From the NCBI RefSeq assembly GCF_026409565.1, contig NZ_CP112881.1:2735501-2799500 (forward strand): 64,000 bases of DNA, given 5' to 3'. Origin of the DNA: Sneathiella aquimaris. Lineage in GTDB: Bacteria > Pseudomonadota > Alphaproteobacteria > Sneathiellales > Sneathiellaceae. Shown here in pieces: positions 61,778 to 64,000 of this stretch. The translations under genes were made by a program, and so were the position numbers. Numbering within the stretch: position 1 is the stretch's first letter; each line of letters opens with the position of its first letter. Below the pieces are notes generated by a model. The model made no database searches. It was not told where the DNA came from and saw nothing but the letters and a program-made list of their open reading frames with translations.

Positions 61778-63237
61778 CTCGACACCTGAAATGTAAGCGT
61801 CCGCCCTTTACGAACCAAACTAATGATCCAACGCCCGTCAGCATCATTCAGTAACGTTTGCAACTGCCTGTTCGTGTTGACTTTTTGAGCATTCACCGAC
61901 GTAATGATGTCTCCAGGGCGAATATTATAGCGCGCGGCAATACTTCCCTTTTTAACCTTCGAAACAATAACGCCCTTCAAACTAACGGGGATTCCAATTT
62001 CAAGTGCATAGGCAGGCGAAAGGTTACCAACGACAGCGCCCGCCAATGGCTGCTGTCCCGTCAACTCAAAGATATCTCGTGCTGGCTTTTCCGGTGCTGT
62101 CATCAACGGGATTGCCAAATCAATTTCCTGACCGTTTCGGAAGACCGTGATAATGGCTTTCTCTCCTATTATTCCAGTGGAAATACGGTACAGCAATGCC
62201 TGGGGATCCAAAACTTCGTGTCCATCAACCGCCAAAATAACATCCCCGGTTTCAAGCTTCCCAACGTCAGCCGCACTATCTGCATAAACATTGTTGATCA
62301 GGACACCACCGGTCCGCTTCAGTCCCAGCCCCTCGGCGACATCCCGTGTGACAGTCTGCCCTTCGGCACCCAGCCATGGACGAATAACCTGCCCTGTTGC
62401 CAGGCCATTACTCAAAACGGACTGGACAAGATTAGCAGGAATAGCGAAGCCGATCCCCAAGGAGCCTCCCCCCTTACTGAAAATCGCAGAATTGATCCCG
62501 GCAATTTTTCCATCCATTGTTAAGAGCGCACCGCCTGAATTGCCCGGATTGATCGCCGCATCCGTTTGAATGAAAGACCGAATATCGTTGCGCACCCCGG
62601 TAGACCGCCCTAGCGCTGAAATTATGCCGGTTGTAACCGTCTGCCCCACTCCGAACGGATTACCGATTGCAAGCACGAGGTCGCCCACTTCAAGGTCATC
62701 TGAATCCCTGAACTCCAAAAACGGCAGTTGTTCACTTTCAGCATCGATTCGCAACACCGCCAAGTCTGTGCGTTCGTCCTCCAACACAAGCGTCGCGTCA
62801 AATTCACGCCGATCCTGAAGGGCCACCGTAATTTCATCCGCGCCGGCGATCACGTGATAGTTGGTCACAATCGTCCCATCCGGGTTCACGATGACTCCGG
62901 ACCCCAACGAACTTTGAGTGCGCTTTCTGCTTTTTTTATCCCGGATTCCAGGACCAAAAAACTGTTCAAAAAAGGGATCGCTAAACAAACTCGGGCGGGC
63001 GGCCTGCACGACGGTTTTCTTTGTAAAGATGTTCACAACAGCCGGCGATGCCCTCTTCACCAAAGGCGCAAAGGACAATGTAATTTCGCTTCGGCTTTGA
63101 GGGACCGTTTTCTGGGCCTGTGCTTGGGCCATATTCCCAAGCAAGACAGCAATCGCCAACCCGGTAATCAGGGAATTAACGAGTGCCGCCAATCGCTGCT
63201 GTGGGTATCTAATCTTATTTGATCGCCGTATCGTCAT
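61774..63237 (-). CDS. Periplasmic serine protease of the DegP/HtrA family
   Basis: Folding-quality protease. The start at 63235-63237 (MTIRRSNKIRYPQQRLAALV) is chosen because it leads into a signal peptide (SLITGLAIAVLLGNMAQAQA, cleavage near residue 42) and leaves a palindrome upstream; an earlier in-frame TTG/ATG set would cover it. The 487 residues have a trypsin-like triad at His128 (TNYHVIAG), Asp158 (RTDLAVLR) and Ser234 (GNSGGAL), then two PDZ domains (about 290-380 and 395-485). The ATGA overlap with rarA puts it first in a degP-rarA-crcB-rluC operon. Confidence 0.93.
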   Translation of the reverse strand: MTIRRSNKIRYPQQRLAALVNSLITGLAIAVLLGNMAQAQAQKTVPQSRSEITLSFAPLVKRASPAVVNIFTKKTVVQAARPSLFSDPFFEQFFGPGIRDKKSRKRTQSSLGSGVIVNPDGTIVTNYHVIAGADEITVALQDRREFDATLVLEDERTDLAVLRIDAESEQLPFLEFRDSDDLEVGDLVLAIGNPFGVGQTVTTGIISALGRSTGVRNDIRSFIQTDAAINPGNSGGALLTMDGKIAGINSAIFSKGGGSLGIGFAIPANLVQSVLSNGLATGQVIRPWLGAEGQTVTRDVAEGLGLKRTGGVLINNVYADSAADVGKLETGDVILAVDGHEVLDPQALLYRISTGIIGEKAIITVFRNGQEIDLAIPLMTAPEKPARDIFELTGQQPLAGAVVGNLSPAYALEIGIPVSLKGVIVSKVKKGSIAARYNIRPGDIITSVNAQKVNTNRQLQTLLNDADGRWIISLVRKGRTLTFQVSS

Positions 63238-63273
63238 AATTTCGTCAATTCTTTTTACCATGAATGAATATGT

Positions 63274-63290
63274 ATACTGTTGTACAGTAT
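63274..63290. promoter_or_regulatory. 17-base palindrome in the degP / CigR-like divergent region (ATACTGT-TGT-ACAGTAT)
   Basis: Perfect 7-base arms with a 3-base centre, 37 bases before the degP start and 68 before the TTG start of the rightward gene. It is positioned to regulate both. I cannot name the binder. Confidence 0.55.
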
Positions 63291-63357
63291 TTTGGTCCAG
63301 AATGTGTGCCTGAATAAACTGAATTAGTGCCTGCATTCCTTTGTTAAGGAGAAGATT

Positions 63358-63810
63358 TTGAAACGAAGAACAGCAACTTTCTTAACTCTGGCCACGATTT
63401 TTGCCTTCGGCGCCCAAGCGGTTCCTAATACTTATGCCGCAAGTGAATCCAATCTATCAGGAAAAGAAATCGCCCGTGTGGTCTTTAGTGAGATCGAAAA
63501 GCGGATCATCGACGACTATTTTAAAGACCGCGCGGAGTCTCCGAAAAACGATAAGAAGAAAGGCAAAAAGAAAGGTCTTCCACCGGGGCTTGCAAAAAAA
63601 GAACAACTTCCTCCCGGGTTGCAAAAACAACTGGAACGGAACGGTACTTTACCCCCTGGTCTCCAAAAACGCTCATTGCCGGACGATCTGCTAAGTCGCC
63701 TTCCAAAAAGGGGCAGCCGCTTTGATCGCGTTATTGTCGACAACGATATCGTCCTTCTTGAACGTGGTACGAACCTGATACTTGATATCCTGAAAGGCGC
63801 GGCCAAATAG
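63358..63810 (+). CDS. CigR-like exported protein with LPPGL repeats
   Basis: 150 residues from a TTG at 63358 with SD AAGGAG. Signal peptide (TATFLTLATIFAFGAQAVPNTYA), a charged helical segment, a basic KKGKKKG stretch, then three LPPGL-type repeats (KGLPPGLAKK, EQLPPGLQKQ, GTLPPGLQKR) and a C-terminal beta domain (FDRVIVDNDIVLLERGTNLILDIL). This layout matches the CigR (anti-virulence regulator) and RcnB-like families; a periplasmic or inner-membrane role is likely. Divergent from degP. Confidence 0.8.
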   Translation: MKRRTATFLTLATIFAFGAQAVPNTYAASESNLSGKEIARVVFSEIEKRIIDDYFKDRAESPKNDKKKGKKKGLPPGLAKKEQLPPGLQKQLERNGTLPPGLQKRSLPDDLLSRLPKRGSRFDRVIVDNDIVLLERGTNLILDILKGAAK

Positions 63811-63843
63811 ATCAGCCCTCCCTGGAACCAACCGCCAAACAAC

Positions 63844-63875
63844 AAAAAAGGCAGTCATCACTGACTGCCTTTTTT
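63844..63875. terminator. Bidirectional intrinsic terminator between the CigR-like gene and rplQ
   Basis: Perfect 14-base stem AAAAAAGGCAGTCA / TGACTGCCTTTTTT with a 4-base loop, TCAC. A and T runs at both ends let it end transcripts from both directions. Confidence 0.92.
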
Positions 63876-63895
63876 AATTGGTATCGAAGGGCACG

Positions 63896-64000
63896 TTACG
63901 CGACGGCTTCGGCTTCCAGAACTTCTTCTTCTGCGTTCTGGTCTGGTCCACTGTCCTGACCTTTGGCGTCAAGGTCACGATCGACAAGTTCGATCACGCC
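63896..64000 (-). CDS. rplQ: 50S ribosomal protein L17 (C-terminal 34 residues, cut by the window edge)
   Basis: Reads GVIELVDRDLDAKGQDSGPD and then an acidic tail ending EAEAVA. The IELVDRD-x-x-AKG-x-DSGP stretch is the usual L17 C-terminus in alphaproteobacteria. rplQ normally follows rpoA, so the ribosomal and RNA polymerase operon should continue beyond the window. Confidence 0.88.
   Translation of the reverse strand, partial: GVIELVDRDLDAKGQDSGPDQNAEEEVLEAEAVA

Noticed and set aside
61858-62523. 221-codon rightward frame over degP
   Set aside because: Antisense to the protease domain with all catalytic residues intact on the other strand; no family features.
1-64000. CRISPR arrays, rRNA genes, prophage or IS elements
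   Set aside because: No regularly spaced repeats, rRNA sequence, phage structural genes or transposases were seen anywhere in the window.

Overview
The window looks like chromosomal DNA of a marine-type alphaproteobacterium of moderate GC. The evidence is a glycine-dependent 5-aminolevulinate synthase (hemA), a COQ9-family gene next to and divergent from rpsU, an ATP12 chaperone, two YdcH/DUF465 mini-proteins, the block pdxH // dnaJ-like - fabI - aroC, and a VPLPA-CTERM protein. A Sneathiella/Rhodospirillales-like host is a guess. There are no phage genes, transposases, CRISPR arrays or rRNA genes. One tRNA gene, tRNA-Leu(GAG), is present.

Layout. 1-3533: a TRAP solute-binding gene (cut by the window edge) diverges from a phenylacetate-CoA-ligase-like gene, a crotonase and a TetR regulator. 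Two near-identical inverted repeats lie in the divergent promoter region, so this looks like a self-contained uptake and CoA-activation module. 3534-6964: an AT-richer stretch with three overlapping membrane/periplasmic genes of unknown function. 6965-14113: dusA, an unknown protein, aroC, fabI, a CbpA-type J protein, a Sel1-repeat protein and a glycine-zipper lipoprotein. 14345-20308: pdxH, a CDF metal exporter, an APH-like/P-loop kinase fusion, a double universal stress protein, hemA and a cysteine hydrolase. 20301-24982: an acyl-CoA oxidation cluster (SDR, crotonase, MBL hydrolase, long acyl-CoA dehydrogenase). 25113-31955: Sua5, a D-2-hydroxyacid dehydrogenase, a GGDEF-EAL protein, a GST and an HCCA-isomerase pair, and an unknown exported protein. 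32292-35044: a VPLPA-CTERM protein, then a cupin and a GST divergent from a cysteine-bearing TetR with two operator-like palindromes. 35041-40889: class I ribonucleotide reductase with tandem NrdR-box-like sites, a 5'-nucleotidase and a YdcH protein.

41019-47930: ubiX, a TIGR02444 protein, a YdcH protein, a diguanylate cyclase, purEK, a halohydrin-dehalogenase-like gene, COQ9, def, rpsU and a DUF962/Mpo1-like protein. 48001-52062: a gene-poor stretch, tRNA-Leu, an orphan fliN, lipB, acyP and pccA. 52080-64000: pccB, ATP12, a HAD phosphatase, a GST, an EamA transporter, leuA with a leucine-rich leader peptide, rluC-crcB-rarA-degP, a CigR-like exported protein and the 3' end of rplQ.

Most notable: (1) the protein at 45146-45877 carries the halohydrin dehalogenase signatures T-x4-F-x-G and S-x12-Y-x3-R instead of the NAD-binding and Tyr-Lys motifs of an ordinary SDR; (2) an unannotated leuA leader peptide with six Leu codons in 18, sitting close behind its promoter, plus a second 45-residue ORF before leuA; (3) the operator pairs at 563-616, 34410-34476 and 38156-38196; (4) the uncharacterised three-gene cluster at 4120-6405.
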